Source: Perspicuibacillus lycopersici (GTDB lineage Bacteria > Bacillota > Bacilli > Bacillales > Caldibacillaceae). Taken from it: a stretch of DNA of 64,000 nt. The notes beneath the pieces are model-generated. The model saw only the letters and a program-made list of their open reading frames with translations, was not told where the DNA came from and did no database searches. The stretch's first letter is position 1; each line of letters begins with the position of its first letter. The translations under genes and the position numbers were made by a program. Below, piece after piece: positions 45,320 to 56,833 of this stretch. The stretch is taken from assembly GCF_025660475.1 (NCBI RefSeq), contig NZ_JAOUSF010000002.1, positions 124,001 through 188,000 on the forward strand, given 5' to 3'.

Positions 45320-45808
45320 TTATTTTATTAATGAAACAAGGTCAAAAAAACGGTCAATACTCGGCACCAATTCATTATTTGCCAGCATTTCTTCATATGT
45401 ATCACGGTTTACCCATTTCGCATCAACTACTTCTTCTGGTTGCAGTGTAAGATTTTTAATAGATTCATTTGCACGGAAATACCATACATCGAGATGGTGG
45501 TTCCCTCTTAGTTCCCTTCGTAAGATCTTGCCATTTTTTTGTTGGAGTACGAGGCCGAGCTCCTCTTCCGTTTCTCTTAATGCTCCTTCCAAGCTCGTCT
45601 CCCCAGATAGTACCGATCCACCAGTACATTCCCAAAGGTTTCCATAAGGTTTATTTGGATGGCGTTTTGATAAAAGAATTTCTCCACGATCATTCTGCAC
45701 CCATACATGAACGACTAAATGATAGCATCCTTCTGGAACTGGAACACCACGGACATGCGTTTTTCCTATTTTGTTGCGATCCTGATCATATAAATCCCAA
45801 ATTTCCAT
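45320..45808 (-). CDS. Nudix hydrolase
   Basis: 162 residues. The Nudix box GGSVLSGETSLEGALRETEEELGL (near 62-85) matches GX5EX7REUXEEXGU. The N-terminus EIWDLYDQDRNKIGKTHVRGVPVPEGCYHLVVHVWVQN resembles the YfcD/isopentenyl-diphosphate-isomerase-like subgroup of Nudix proteins. It should cleave a nucleoside diphosphate-linked substrate, not determined. It is convergent with tetR. Confidence 0.88.
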   Translation of the reverse strand: MEIWDLYDQDRNKIGKTHVRGVPVPEGCYHLVVHVWVQNDRGEILLSKRHPNKPYGNLWECTGGSVLSGETSLEGALRETEEELGLVLQQKNGKILRRELRGNHHLDVWYFRANESIKNLTLQPEEVVDAKWVNRDTYEEMLANNELVPSIDRFFDLVSLIK

Positions 45809-45995
45809 ATTTTATGCTCCCTCCCATTTTTAATCGAAGCATCTCTTCCCACTCTATCTGTTTTCGACAAATTTATATAAAACCCTTTTGAAATAATTTC
45901 ACAGAAAAAATATTTTCTAATAATCTTGACAATTTTTATATTCTTACATATAATTCATAAAAACATTTAAATCATTTGATTAGCGAAGATAAGGA

Positions 45996-46231
45996 TATGA
46001 ATCATTCGATACTTTCCTTTTTAGAGAACAGGGTCATCGGCTGAAAGCCCTGTAAGGAAACGTATGATTTACCACCTTGGAGCTATTATGGGGAAAAAGG
46101 TTTCCTTTAGTATCCATAATCGGGAGAACCGTTAGCTTTCTTGAGCGTAATGGATGCACCATTCATTGCGGAATTAGGGTGGAACCACGAACCGCACTCG
46201 TCCCTGCTTTGGGATAAGTGCGGTTTTTTGT
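45996..46231 (+). promoter_or_regulatory. T-box leader 1 (threonine, tandem)
   Basis: Stem I elements AGAGAACAGGGTCATCGGCTGAAAGCC are followed by GATTTACCACCTTGGAGC with ACC as likely Thr specifier codon, and by the T-box AGGGTGGAACCACG (46176-46189). The terminator AACCGCACTCGTCCC...GGGATAAGTGCGG with a T run ends at 46229. Uncharged tRNA-Thr should allow read-through. Confidence 0.9.
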
Positions 46232-46261
46232 TTACAAAAAAATAATAGAAAATGCGATGAA

Positions 46262-46503
46262 AAGGACATATGTCAGATTATTACTTTCTTTTCAGAGAAT
46301 CGGGTCACCGGCTGAAAGCCCGACAAGAAATTGTCTGATTTACCACCTTGGAGCAATTATGGAGAAAAGGGCTTTCTTTAGTATCCATAATCGGGAGAAC
46401 CGTTAGCTTACTTGAGCGTAATGGATGCACCATTCATTACGGAATTAGGGTGGAACCACGAACCGCACTCGTCCCTGCTTTGGGATGAGTGCGGTTTTTT
46501 AGT
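46262..46503 (+). promoter_or_regulatory. T-box leader 2 (threonine, tandem)
   Basis: Second complete T-box unit: AGAGAATCGGGTCACCGGCTGAAAGCC, GATTTACCACCTTGGAGC, T-box AGGGTGGAACCACG (46447-46460) and terminator AACCGCACTCGTCCC...GGGATGAGTGCGG TTTTTT. It closely repeats leader 1, 271 bases upstream, including the whole 3' part. The thrS-like start codon follows 27 bases after the terminator. Confidence 0.9.
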
Positions 46504-46529
46504 TTATTTACTATTAGGAGGATAAAAAA

Positions 46530-47741
46530 ATGGCTATGAATATCGAAGCAGAAAAAAGAAATCATCGTAAATTAGGAGAGCAGTTAGAATTATTTATATC
46601 TATGGAGGAAGCACCAGGAATGCCTTTCTTCTTACCAAAGGGAATGCAGCTACGTAATGTATTGGAAAGCTTTTGGAGAAAGAAGCATCAATTATCAGGC
46701 TATCATGAAATTAAAACACCTATCATGATGAAGCAAGCACTTTGGGAACAATCAGGACATTGGGATCATTACCATGAAAACATGTACTTTTCCAATGTTG
46801 ATGAACAAAACTATGCCATTAAACCAATGAATTGCCCTGGTGCTGTGTTAATTTTTAATAGTAAACGGAGAAGCTATCGGGAACTACCGATTCGCTATGC
46901 TGAACTTGGATTAGTTCATCGCCACGAACTATCTGGTTCACTCAATGGCCTACTACGTGTTCGTGCCTTTACTCAGGACGATGCCCATCTATTTGTCCGT
47001 GAAGATCAAATCGAATCGGAAATCGATCAAGTATTAGATTTACTTCACGACATTTATTCTGCATTTGGTTTTTCCTATAAAATTGAACTTTCCACTCGTC
47101 CGGAAAATTTCATGGGTGCTATCGAGGTATGGGATAAAGCAGAGGCCTCTTTAGAGACTGTATTAAAAAATAAAGGACTTGCATACCAGGTTAACGAAGG
47201 CGACGGTGCATTTTACGGACCTAAAATTGATTTCCATATTCTTGATTCATTAGACAGAAGCTGGCAGTGTGGAACAATCCAACTTGATTTCCAAATGCCG
47301 GAAAAATTCCAATGCCAATATATCGGGGAAGACAATCAGCCCCATCCGCCCATTATCATTCATCGTGCCATTTATGGTTCCATCGAGAGATTTATGGCCA
47401 TTTTACTTGAACATTTCGCTGGGGACTTCCCACTTTGGTTAGCACCAGTTCAAGCAAAAGTTATGCCGATTTCCGACTCCCATGTTGCTTATGCAAATGA
47501 AGTAAAACAACAATTAAGTGATGCTGGAATTCGGGTAGAAGTGGATGACCGTGCGGAAAAAATTGGACTAAAAATAAGAGAGGCAGAACTCCAAAAAATC
47601 CCGTACATGTTGATTATCGGTGATAAAGAAATGGCAAACAAATCATTAGCCGTTCGGAAAAGAAAAGAAGGAACTAGGGACGAATGGAAGGTTGCAGAAA
47701 TAGTCGATAATCTGAAAGGCGAGCTACTTCCTTTTAAATAA
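46530..47741 (+). CDS. Short threonyl-tRNA synthetase without TGS and editing domains
   Basis: 403 residues; ATG 46530 follows AGGAGG. The catalytic core is complete: FFLPKGMQLRNVLESFW, MNCPGAVL (zinc Cys), motif 2 RHELSGSLNGLLRVRAFTQDDAHLF (zinc His), PKIDFHILD, and motif 3 PPIIIHRAIYGSIERF (third zinc His). The anticodon-binding domain follows (LAPVQAKVMPISDS... to the end). Normal bacterial ThrRS has about 640 residues; the N-terminal TGS and editing domains, about 240 residues, are missing and no upstream coding sequence remains. It can charge tRNA-Thr but not clear Ser-tRNA-Thr itself. Confidence 0.88.
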   Translation: MAMNIEAEKRNHRKLGEQLELFISMEEAPGMPFFLPKGMQLRNVLESFWRKKHQLSGYHEIKTPIMMKQALWEQSGHWDHYHENMYFSNVDEQNYAIKPMNCPGAVLIFNSKRRSYRELPIRYAELGLVHRHELSGSLNGLLRVRAFTQDDAHLFVREDQIESEIDQVLDLLHDIYSAFGFSYKIELSTRPENFMGAIEVWDKAEASLETVLKNKGLAYQVNEGDGAFYGPKIDFHILDSLDRSWQCGTIQLDFQMPEKFQCQYIGEDNQPHPPIIIHRAIYGSIERFMAILLEHFAGDFPLWLAPVQAKVMPISDSHVAYANEVKQQLSDAGIRVEVDDRAEKIGLKIREAELQKIPYMLIIGDKEMANKSLAVRKRKEGTRDEWKVAEIVDNLKGELLPFK

Positions 47742-47803
47742 GGCTGTTTTCTAAAGGATTGTTCTATTTCAGAAAAAATATTATATGAATTGCTGTGCAG
47801 ACG

Positions 47804-47863
47804 GAATACAGGTAAAACTTCCGCTCGCCCGCAGGAAAAGCGGAATGTATTCAGTCTGCCAGC
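47804..47863. other. Long imperfect hairpin after the ThrRS gene
   Basis: GCAGAC-g-GAATACA and TGTATTC-ag-TCTGC enclose CTTCCGCT...AGCGGAA, a two-part stem with a G/C-rich tip (CGCCCGCAGG). It lies about 60 bases past the stop codon. It has no T run, so it may be a processing or repeat element rather than a terminator. Confidence 0.55.
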
Positions 47864-47901
47864 TAATATTTTGATTTCCATATACTGTATGGATACCGAA
47901 A

Positions 47902-48915
47902 TCAAATAAAAAATTGGCGGACTGTACCTTTGCCATTTTCTACTTCAATTTCTGCAAATGCACCATTAATAAACGTGATTTGAGGTGGTACATGTCCACA
48001 GTCAATATCATATACTATTGGAATTTTTAGTTCATCGAAAAGATCCTGATACACATCCTTGGCTATATAATTCTCAACAGGAATATTCGCACTACTGCGC
48101 CCGAAGAGTATCCCCGCACAGTTATCAAACCAGCCGGCATATTTCATTTGAACTAAGGAACGACGCAAATCTGCTGTATTCATTTCACAGTTTTCTAAAT
48201 ACCAAACAACCTGCTCACCAGGAATACATTCATTGCGGAACTTTTCTATTTCTCCATACGGTGTACCGATTAAATGGCGGATGACATCCAAGCAGCCACC
48301 GAGTAGCCGGCCAGATATGGTAACGTTTTCATCTGCTATCGTTTTCCAATTCGTTGGCTCTGTTAAATGAAATACACATGGCGACGGTTGCTCATGATTC
48401 CATGCCTTTTGAAACTTCTCTGAAGAAAATTGAATGTTTTCCTTTCCTTCTTCCGTCGACAGTACTGTTTGCCACTTGGCAGTAGTTTCATCCGAATATT
48501 CACCACGTAAATCTACTAGGTTTGTACCGTGGGCAGTAGCAATTCCTGTATTGATTGTAATTGCTAATAGGAGTAGGCTAATGTCTGAATAGCCAAGAAC
48601 CCATTTACTAGGTAGCTTTGAAAAATCTATATGTTCTAGAATTTCCACAAGCAGCTCGCCACCCCAAGGAGGAATGATGATATCGATATGATCATCTGCC
48701 ATCATGTTCATGAACTCTTTGGCACGTACCTTTGCAGGTGCCGATTTTGCTTTGTTTTGTGTCCACACCGTGTCACCATATACAACAGGATGCCCTTTTT
48801 CTATGAATCTAGCACTCGCCTGTTTCACCAGTTCATGTAATTCTGCTTCTACACCAGAGGATGGTGCTGTCACCCCAATCGTATCACCTTGCTTAAAGGT
48901 AGGGTAGATAATCAT
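47902..48915 (-). CDS. Peptidase S66 family protein (LD-carboxypeptidase/MccF-like)
   Basis: 337 residues from ATG 48915, five bases after GGAGTGA; a GTG at 48924 is in frame. IGVTAPSSG near 15, PPWGGELLVEIL near 85, nucleophile in LGYSDIS near 107, WYLENCEMN near 240 and DIDCGHVPPQITF near 307 supply the Ser-Glu-His triad of the S66 family. Members cleave the L,D-bond of muropeptides or detoxify microcin C-like aminoacyl nucleotides. The role here is not resolved. Confidence 0.87.
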   Translation of the reverse strand: MIIYPTFKQGDTIGVTAPSSGVEAELHELVKQASARFIEKGHPVVYGDTVWTQNKAKSAPAKVRAKEFMNMMADDHIDIIIPPWGGELLVEILEHIDFSKLPSKWVLGYSDISLLLLAITINTGIATAHGTNLVDLRGEYSDETTAKWQTVLSTEEGKENIQFSSEKFQKAWNHEQPSPCVFHLTEPTNWKTIADENVTISGRLLGGCLDVIRHLIGTPYGEIEKFRNECIPGEQVVWYLENCEMNTADLRRSLVQMKYAGWFDNCAGILFGRSSANIPVENYIAKDVYQDLFDELKIPIVYDIDCGHVPPQITFINGAFAEIEVENGKGTVRQFFI

Positions 48916-48959
48916 CTCATTCACTCCATTTCGATTATGACTCGTGTAAATTCAAATAG

Positions 48960-49193
48960 GAGGCTGGGACAAAATTATTTTTATGTAAGAGAATCCGAAC
49001 AAAGTTAAGCAGGTAAATTCGCTCCGGAAATATACTTCGCTGTCCGCGGGCATGGCCTTAGCCTCCTCCTCCGCTACGCTTCGTGCGGGGTCTTCGGCTC
49101 ATGCTTTTCCCGAAGGAGTCTACGTATATTTCCTCCGCTGTCCGAATTATTGTTCCTCTTACATTTAAACATCAATTGTTATGTCCCAGCCTC
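48960..49193. repeat. Dispersed TGGGACA-ended repeat, copy 3
   Basis: Ends GAGGCTGGGACAAAAT and TTATGTCCCAGCCTC form a good terminal inverted repeat. The G/C-rich interior has CGCTGTCCGCGGGCATGGCCTTAGCC and TTTTCCCGAAGGAGTC. It fills half of the gap between the S66 gene and the mnt operon. Confidence 0.8.
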
Positions 49194-49280
49194 TTCCTAA
49201 CTATATTCGACAAAAAACTCAAACCTCCTTTATTTATCCCAATATTTTATGTTAGTACTTTGTAAAAAAGAAACGAAAAC

Positions 49281-49363
49281 TGCCTAGCACCACTTTATCG
49301 AAAGATTTTATTTGAATAAACAAGTATGATTGCTCATCCTTCGATAAAATTAGAACTAGGCAG
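49281..49363. other. Large two-part inverted repeat downstream of mnt operon
   Basis: CTGCCTAG-caccact-TTATCGAA and TTCGATAA-aattagaa-CTAGGCAG are perfect outer and inner arms separated by unpaired bases, around a 45-base loop. It lies 26 bases past the stop of the last mnt gene and may end or stabilise that transcript. Confidence 0.6.
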
Positions 49364-49388
49364 ATTACCATTTACATGTATGAAACGT

Positions 49389-50270
49389 CTAGAACTTTAA
49401 GTTACCTTTTAACAATTTTCCCCTGCTCGCAAATAGCCCATGCTTCGGTGAGAACAAAAAGCTGAACAGGAATACTAACCCCGTGGCAAATGCCATCGAG
49501 CCAGATATCGATGTATCCATAAATGCAGCAATATAATAACCAGCAATAGCAGCAATTACACCAAAGCTACCACTAAGTAGAAGCATAATGGATAATCGAT
49601 CCGTCCATAAATAGGCAGATGCTGCTGGTGTTATTAACATCGCCACCACCATAATCGCACCTACCGCATCAAAGGAAGCAACGGTTGTCACAGATACTAG
49701 ACACATAAACAAATAGTGCATGAACACAACAGGAATTCCTAAGCTAGCTGCAAGTGCAGGATCAAAGGTAGTAATTTTCCATTCCTTGTAAAATGCTACA
49801 ATACAAAAAGTGACAAACATTACGATTAATGCTAATAATGCTGTTGCTTTCGGAACCTCACCTATTACTGGTAACGCCATTCTTTCCCAAGGAATAAATG
49901 TTATTTCTCCCATTAATGCATGCTTTACATCTAGATGTGCATTTCCTACAGATGTAGCTATTAAGATAACTCCAATTGCAAATAGCGTAGTAAATACGAT
50001 GCCTAATGATGCATGTTCTTGGACCCCTAATGTATGCAGCCACTGTACCATAAAGGCAGTAAGCAATCCTGCGATAATTGCACCGACTAACATATGAATC
50101 CCACTTAATTCTTTTGTCACTAAATAGGCAGTTACAATGCCAAGTAATACAGTATGACTAATAGCATCTGCCATCATCGCCATTTTGCGGAGGATAAGAA
50201 AAACGCCAATAATTCCGCAAGATAAGCCGACAAGTGATGCAGTCATTATAATCCAGCCGGTATATGTCAT
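49389..50270 (-). CDS. mntD: Manganese ABC transporter permease (MntD-like)
   Basis: 293 residues, eight to nine membrane segments. LSCGIIGVFLILRKMAMMADAISHTVLLGIVTAYLV near residue 15 carries the ABC-3 DxxSH motif. It ends 1 base before the next gene start on the same strand. Two different permeases in one operon are normal for MntABCD of B. subtilis, where they pair in the membrane. Confidence 0.85.
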   Translation of the reverse strand: MTYTGWIIMTASLVGLSCGIIGVFLILRKMAMMADAISHTVLLGIVTAYLVTKELSGIHMLVGAIIAGLLTAFMVQWLHTLGVQEHASLGIVFTTLFAIGVILIATSVGNAHLDVKHALMGEITFIPWERMALPVIGEVPKATALLALIVMFVTFCIVAFYKEWKITTFDPALAASLGIPVVFMHYLFMCLVSVTTVASFDAVGAIMVVAMLITPAASAYLWTDRLSIMLLLSGSFGVIAAIAGYYIAAFMDTSISGSMAFATGLVFLFSFLFSPKHGLFASRGKLLKGNLKF

Positions 50271-50271
50271 T

Positions 50272-51201
50272 TTACTCCACCTCCTTTGTTTTCAAGCGAA
50301 TATTATTGGCATGAAAGCCAACCAGTCTTTTATGCCTTTTTCGTTGAATATACTGTATAAGTAGTCCGTGTTCCTTTCCAAATAGGAGAGAAATGATAAA
50401 TAGTGCAGCAGCAAATAACACAATAAACGGTCCGGTCGGCCAACTACTACCGAGCGCACTAATAAAGGTTCCAAGTGCACCTGAAATTCCACCCATTATG
50501 GCAGATAGGAGAATCATCGTTTTAAACGAATGTGTCCAATATCTAGCACTTACTGAAGGAATAATGATTAGAGCGGCAATTAAAATAACTCCTACCGCTT
50601 GAATGCCCACGACAATCGTCGTCACAAAGATTGTCATATAAATACCGTTCATCCATTTTAGTGATAGGCCAAGCCCTTTTGCAAAGTTTGGATCAAACAA
50701 ATATAGCTTCCATTCTTTAAATCCAATGAATACAATTAAAATTACGACACTAGTCAAGCAAAACATGGTGACAACATCTGATTGCACCATTGCTGCTGCC
50801 TGCCCAAAAATGAAGCTATCTAAGCCACTTTGATTACCACCAGCGGTTCGATTTACAATGGTTAAAAGCATAATGCCGAATCCAAAAAATACCGATAAAA
50901 TCATCCCCATCGCAGTATCCTCTTTAATTCTAGTAGAGGATTGAATGAAATGAATGAAATATGCACCTAATAATGCACTAATGCCAGCTCCGATTATCAT
51001 AATGATTAAATTTTTTTCACCAAGCATCAAATAAGCGATTACCACACCAGGTAATGCCGCATGTGCTAATGAGTCACTTAGTAAGCTCTGCTTTTTCCAA
51101 TACGCTAAACAGCCAATCGTTCCTGCGGCAATCCCTAAAATTGTGGTACTGAACAACACCCATTGAAGACTGCTATTTAACAGGATAGAGCCCATATCCA
51201 T
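50272..51201 (-). CDS. mntC: Manganese ABC transporter permease (MntC-like)
   Basis: 309 residues; ATG 51201 follows AGGAGAGGAGA. GTIGCLAYWKKQSLLSDSLAHAALPGVVIAYLML near 25 is the ABC-3 DSLAH motif. The start lies inside the end of the ATPase gene (29-base overlap). A basic C-terminal tail (IQRKRHKRL) follows the last helix. Confidence 0.87.
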   Translation of the reverse strand: MDMGSILLNSSLQWVLFSTTILGIAAGTIGCLAYWKKQSLLSDSLAHAALPGVVIAYLMLGEKNLIIMIIGAGISALLGAYFIHFIQSSTRIKEDTAMGMILSVFFGFGIMLLTIVNRTAGGNQSGLDSFIFGQAAAMVQSDVVTMFCLTSVVILIVFIGFKEWKLYLFDPNFAKGLGLSLKWMNGIYMTIFVTTIVVGIQAVGVILIAALIIIPSVSARYWTHSFKTMILLSAIMGGISGALGTFISALGSSWPTGPFIVLFAAALFIISLLFGKEHGLLIQYIQRKRHKRLVGFHANNIRLKTKEVE

Positions 51202-51934
51202 TCTCCTCTCCTAACCAACGAATGTCTCCTCCATATGTTTTCGCAATATTATTCCTTGTAAAAACTTCTTTTGTTTTTCCATGGGCAATTACTGTACGAT
51301 TTAAAAATAATACATGATCATAATAATCCGTCACCGTTTGCAGGTCATGATGGACAACTAGAACGGTTTTACCTATAGACTTTAATTCTTGTAGCGTCTT
51401 CATAATGGCTCGTTCTGTTGCGGCATCGACACCTGCTAACGGCTCATCCATGAAATATAGATCGGCTTCTTGAACTAATGCTCTCGCTAAAAAGACGCGT
51501 TGCTGCTGTCCTCCAGATAGCTGACTAATTTGGCGGTTTGCATAATCTGCCATTCCCATTTTTTCTAATGCTTCATATGCTTTTCTTTTATGTGCACTGG
51601 ATGCTCGTTTAAACCAGCCAACTTGACCATATAATCCCATTGTTACAACATCCAATGCATCGGTTGGGAAATCCCAATCAACAGAACCTCTTTGTGGTAC
51701 ATAGCCAATTCTTTTTTTCATTTTTTCTAAGCTCGAATGAAAAAAGCTGACAGTTCCTTGTAAGGAAGGATGGAGATTAAGCATTGTTTTCATTAACGTA
51801 GATTTTCCTGCCCCATTTGGGCCAACTATCCCTGTTAATGATCCGGAATTAATTTCAAAGCTAACGTTTTCCAAAACAGTGTTCTTCCGATATGCAGCAG
51901 CTAAATTTCCCACCTTTAGTACAATATCAGACAT
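51173..51934 (-). CDS. mntB: Manganese ABC transporter ATP-binding protein
   Basis: 253 residues from ATG 51934 with GGAGTGG upstream; the stop of mntA is 1 base away. Walker A GPNGAGKSTLMK near 37, signature LSGGQQQRVFLARAL near 138, Walker B LYFMDEPLAGVDAAT near 160 and switch VVHHDLQTV near 195. The sequence RGSVDWDFPTDALDVVTMGLYGQVGW is typical of Mn/Zn ATPases. Confidence 0.9.
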   Translation of the reverse strand: MSDIVLKVGNLAAAYRKNTVLENVSFEINSGSLTGIVGPNGAGKSTLMKTMLNLHPSLQGTVSFFHSSLEKMKKRIGYVPQRGSVDWDFPTDALDVVTMGLYGQVGWFKRASSAHKRKAYEALEKMGMADYANRQISQLSGGQQQRVFLARALVQEADLYFMDEPLAGVDAATERAIMKTLQELKSIGKTVLVVHHDLQTVTDYYDHVLFLNRTVIAHGKTKEVFTRNNIAKTYGGDIRWLGEENGYGLYPVK

Positions 51935-51935
51935 C

Positions 51936-52874
51936 TTATTCCACTCCTTTTCGTAATGCTTCATAAATAGTGTTTATATTATGGCGATACATTCCAATAT
52001 AAGTACCTACCTCTGTACCTGCCTCACCCATTGCATCTGAATATAATTCTCCGCCAAGCTCAATATTTAACCCTTCGCTCTTTGCACCTTCCATTACTGC
52101 TTGGATTGTTTCTTTGTTTATGCTACTTTCAATAAACACTGCCGGCACCTTATATTGTTTAATTAATTCAATTGTTTCTTGAATATCCGATACGCCGATT
52201 TCACTTTCAGTACTTATCCCCTGTAATCCTACAACTTTTATTTGATGCATTCTCCCAAAATAGCCAAACGCATCATGTGCTGTTACTAGCACACGTTGTT
52301 CTTCAGGAATTTCTGCTAATTTCTTTGCTTCTTCTTTTAAGGAATCCAGTTCGGCAAAATATTTCTGTTCATTTTCTTCAAAGTAATCGGCATTCTCGGG
52401 GGAAAATGCTTTAAGCTCTTCTACCGCTGCATGAAGCGCTTGTTTCCAAAGATCGATATCAAACCAAATATGTGGGTCTACAGCACCTGTTTCATCATAT
52501 AGTAAAGCTTCCTTTGGAATTGCCTCTCCGAGCGCAGCTACCGGTTTTGTCTTACCGATCTCTTCAAAAATTTCAACCATATTTGCTTCTAAATGGAGAC
52601 CACTATAGAAAACAATATCAGCATTATCCATTGTTGTAATATCACCATGTGTGGCGTTGTATAAGTGTGGATCAACGGACGGTCCCATTAAGCTTTTCAC
52701 TTCGACTTTATCGCCACCAATGATTGATATCGGCTCACCGATTTGAGCAATCGTTGTAACTACTTGGATTTTCCCATCTGCTTCACCATTTCCCTCTTGA
52801 CTACTACATGCCGCTAAAAAAACAATAACCGCCATAATCAGCATTAAAGAAATTCTTTTGAACAACCTCTTCAT
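51936..52874 (-). CDS. mntA: Manganese ABC transporter substrate-binding lipoprotein
   Basis: 312 residues; lipoprotein signal ends VFLAACSSQ. Cluster A-1 metal-binding protein with ligands in MGPSVDPHLYNATHGD (His), DPHIWFDIDLWK (His), ESSINKET (Glu) and YSDAMGEAGTEVGTY (Asp). The absence of a His-rich loop and the DPHLYNAT motif fit MntA rather than ZnuA. Operon order mntA-B-C-D and MntR-like boxes upstream support manganese. Confidence 0.92.
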   Translation of the reverse strand: MKRLFKRISLMLIMAVIVFLAACSSQEGNGEADGKIQVVTTIAQIGEPISIIGGDKVEVKSLMGPSVDPHLYNATHGDITTMDNADIVFYSGLHLEANMVEIFEEIGKTKPVAALGEAIPKEALLYDETGAVDPHIWFDIDLWKQALHAAVEELKAFSPENADYFEENEQKYFAELDSLKEEAKKLAEIPEEQRVLVTAHDAFGYFGRMHQIKVVGLQGISTESEIGVSDIQETIELIKQYKVPAVFIESSINKETIQAVMEGAKSEGLNIELGGELYSDAMGEAGTEVGTYIGMYRHNINTIYEALRKGVE

Positions 52875-52894
52875 TTTTTCATCACTCCCTATTT

Positions 52895-52910
52895 GTTTCC
52901 TTTGGGAAAC
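52895..52910. promoter_or_regulatory. MntR-like operator 1
   Basis: GTTTCCTTTGGGAAAC, a perfect GTTTCC/GGAAAC dyad with a 4-base centre, close to the MntR box of B. subtilis mntA. It lies 21 bases before the mntA start, overlapping the leader. Confidence 0.75.
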
Positions 52911-52977
52911 TTTTTGATAATTTTAACTTAATATTTAATCTTGCTAATGTCAATAACTTTTTCTTAAAGTTTAATAT

Positions 52978-52993
52978 TTTTACCAAAGGAAAC
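52978..52993. promoter_or_regulatory. MntR-like operator 2
   Basis: TTTTACCAAAGGAAAC has one good GGAAAC half and a weak TTTACC half. It is centred 83 bases from box 1, in the expected promoter region of mntA. Confidence 0.55.
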
Positions 52994-53078
52994 TTTTTCG
53001 TCATCTTTTTTGTTAGGTAGTTTGTGGAAATATGTATGGAATTTAATCGAAGGAAGGATGGGGAAAGGCGGGATAAAA

Positions 53079-53114
53079 AAAAATCCCAAAGCATAAGCTT
53101 CGGGATTTTTCATC
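53079..53114 (-). terminator. Terminator of the glycolytic operon (after eno)
   Basis: On the minus strand AAATCCCgAAGC-ttat-GCTTtGGGATTT with a run of nine Ts, 9 bases past the eno stop. Confidence 0.9.
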
Positions 53115-53122
53115 AATCAATC

Positions 53123-54445
<1,323 letters not shown>

Positions 54446-54465
54446 TTAATATGTGTTTTCGTTTG

Positions 54466-55997
54466 TTATTTTATTAGCGTTTTTCCAGTCATTTCTTTTG
54501 GTTGTTCAACATTTAGTAAATCTAGCATTGTTGGTGCTAAATCGCCTAAAATACCATCTGTTCTTAATTCAACATCTTTTTTCGTTACAATGACAGGGAC
54601 AGGATTGGTGGTATGTGCAGTCATTGGTTGACCCTCTAATGTTACTACTTCATCAGAATTTCCGTGGTCAGCAGTAATTATTGCATTTCCACCTTTTTCT
54701 AAAATAAGGTCAACAATTTTACCTAAGCATTCATCTACTGTTTCAATCGCTTTAATTGTTGGCTCTAATTTACCGGAGTGCCCAACCATATCTGGATTTG
54801 CAAAGTTTAAGATAATCGCATCAAACTTATCTTCGTTAATCGCATTTAATAGTGCATCCGTTACTTCATAAGCACTCATTTCTGGTTTAAGATCATAGGT
54901 TGCCACTTTTGGAGAGTTAATTAATATCCGTTCCTCTCCAGGGAATGGATCCTCTTTCCCACCATTAAAGAAAAATGTTACATGTGGATATTTTTCCGTT
55001 TCAGCAATTCGCAACTGTTTTAAACCATTTTGTGATAATACTTCACCAAGTGTATTATCTAGATTTGTTGGTAGGAATGCCACATATCCATTAACACTTT
55101 CACTGAAATGGGTTAAGCATACGAAGTATAAATGTTTCGGATGTTTTGGACCACGATCGAATGAACGAAAATCTTCATTTGTAAAGGTATTGGAAATTTG
55201 AATTGCACGGTCTGGTCTAAAGTTATAGAAAATAACCGCATCATTATCTTGAACAGTTGCTACCGGTTCTCCGTTTTCTTGAACGATTACGGAAGGAAGT
55301 ACGAATTCATCGTAGATTCCATTTTGATAGCTATCTTCTACTAATTCGATCGGATCTTTATAAGTAGGACCTTCACCATAAACCATGGAACGATAAGATT
55401 TTTCTACACGATCCCAACGTTTATCACGGTCCATAGAATAGTATCTACCAGAAATCGTTGCAAATTTACCGACACCATATTCGTTCATTTTTTCTAATGT
55501 TTCGGAAATATAGGCTTTAGCCGTTTGTGGACCTACATCTCTTCCGTCTAAAAATCCATGTACATAAACATTTTCGACTCCTTGCTCTTTTGCAAGACGA
55601 AGAAGTGCATATAAATGTTGAATATGGGAGTGAACACCACCATCAGACAATAACCCCATGATATGCAAATTCGTTCCATTTTGTTTTACATGGTTCATTG
55701 CGTTAAGGAATGTTTCATTCTTCGCAAATTCGCCTTCACGAATTGAAAGATTCACTCTTGTTAAGCTTTGGTACACAACTCTTCCTGCACCAATATTTAA
55801 ATGACCAACCTCGGAGTTACCCATTTGACCATCTGGTAATCCTACAAATTCCCCATCTGCACGTAAAGTAGCATGGGGAAATTCATTCCAGAATCGATCA
55901 AAATTAGGTTTTTTTGCTTGGGCAACAGCATTTCCTTTTGTTTCGTCGCGTAATCCAAATCCATCAAGAATGATTAACGCCTTTGGAGATTTTGCCA

Positions 55998-55998
<1 letters not shown>
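54466..55998 (-). CDS. gpmI: Phosphoglycerate mutase, cofactor-independent
   Basis: 510 residues. Metal site and nucleophile [19 protein letters not shown] with Ser near 61, [11 protein letters not shown], and C-terminal [10 protein letters not shown] and [11 protein letters not shown] are those of the Mn-dependent iPGM (alkaline phosphatase superfamily). It interconverts 3- and 2-phosphoglycerate. The ATG overlaps the tpiA stop by one base (TAATG). Confidence 0.98.
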
Positions 55999-56816
<818 letters not shown>

Positions 56817-56833
56817 TTACATGAGCGTTACGC

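Noticed and set aside
47804..47863. Insertion-sequence remnant after the ThrRS gene
   Set aside because: Only an inverted repeat is seen, with no transposase fragment or target duplication.
49281..49363. Miniature transposable element near the mnt operon
   Set aside because: Although it has inverted arms, no second copy exists in the window and no target duplication was seen; kept as an unexplained hairpin.
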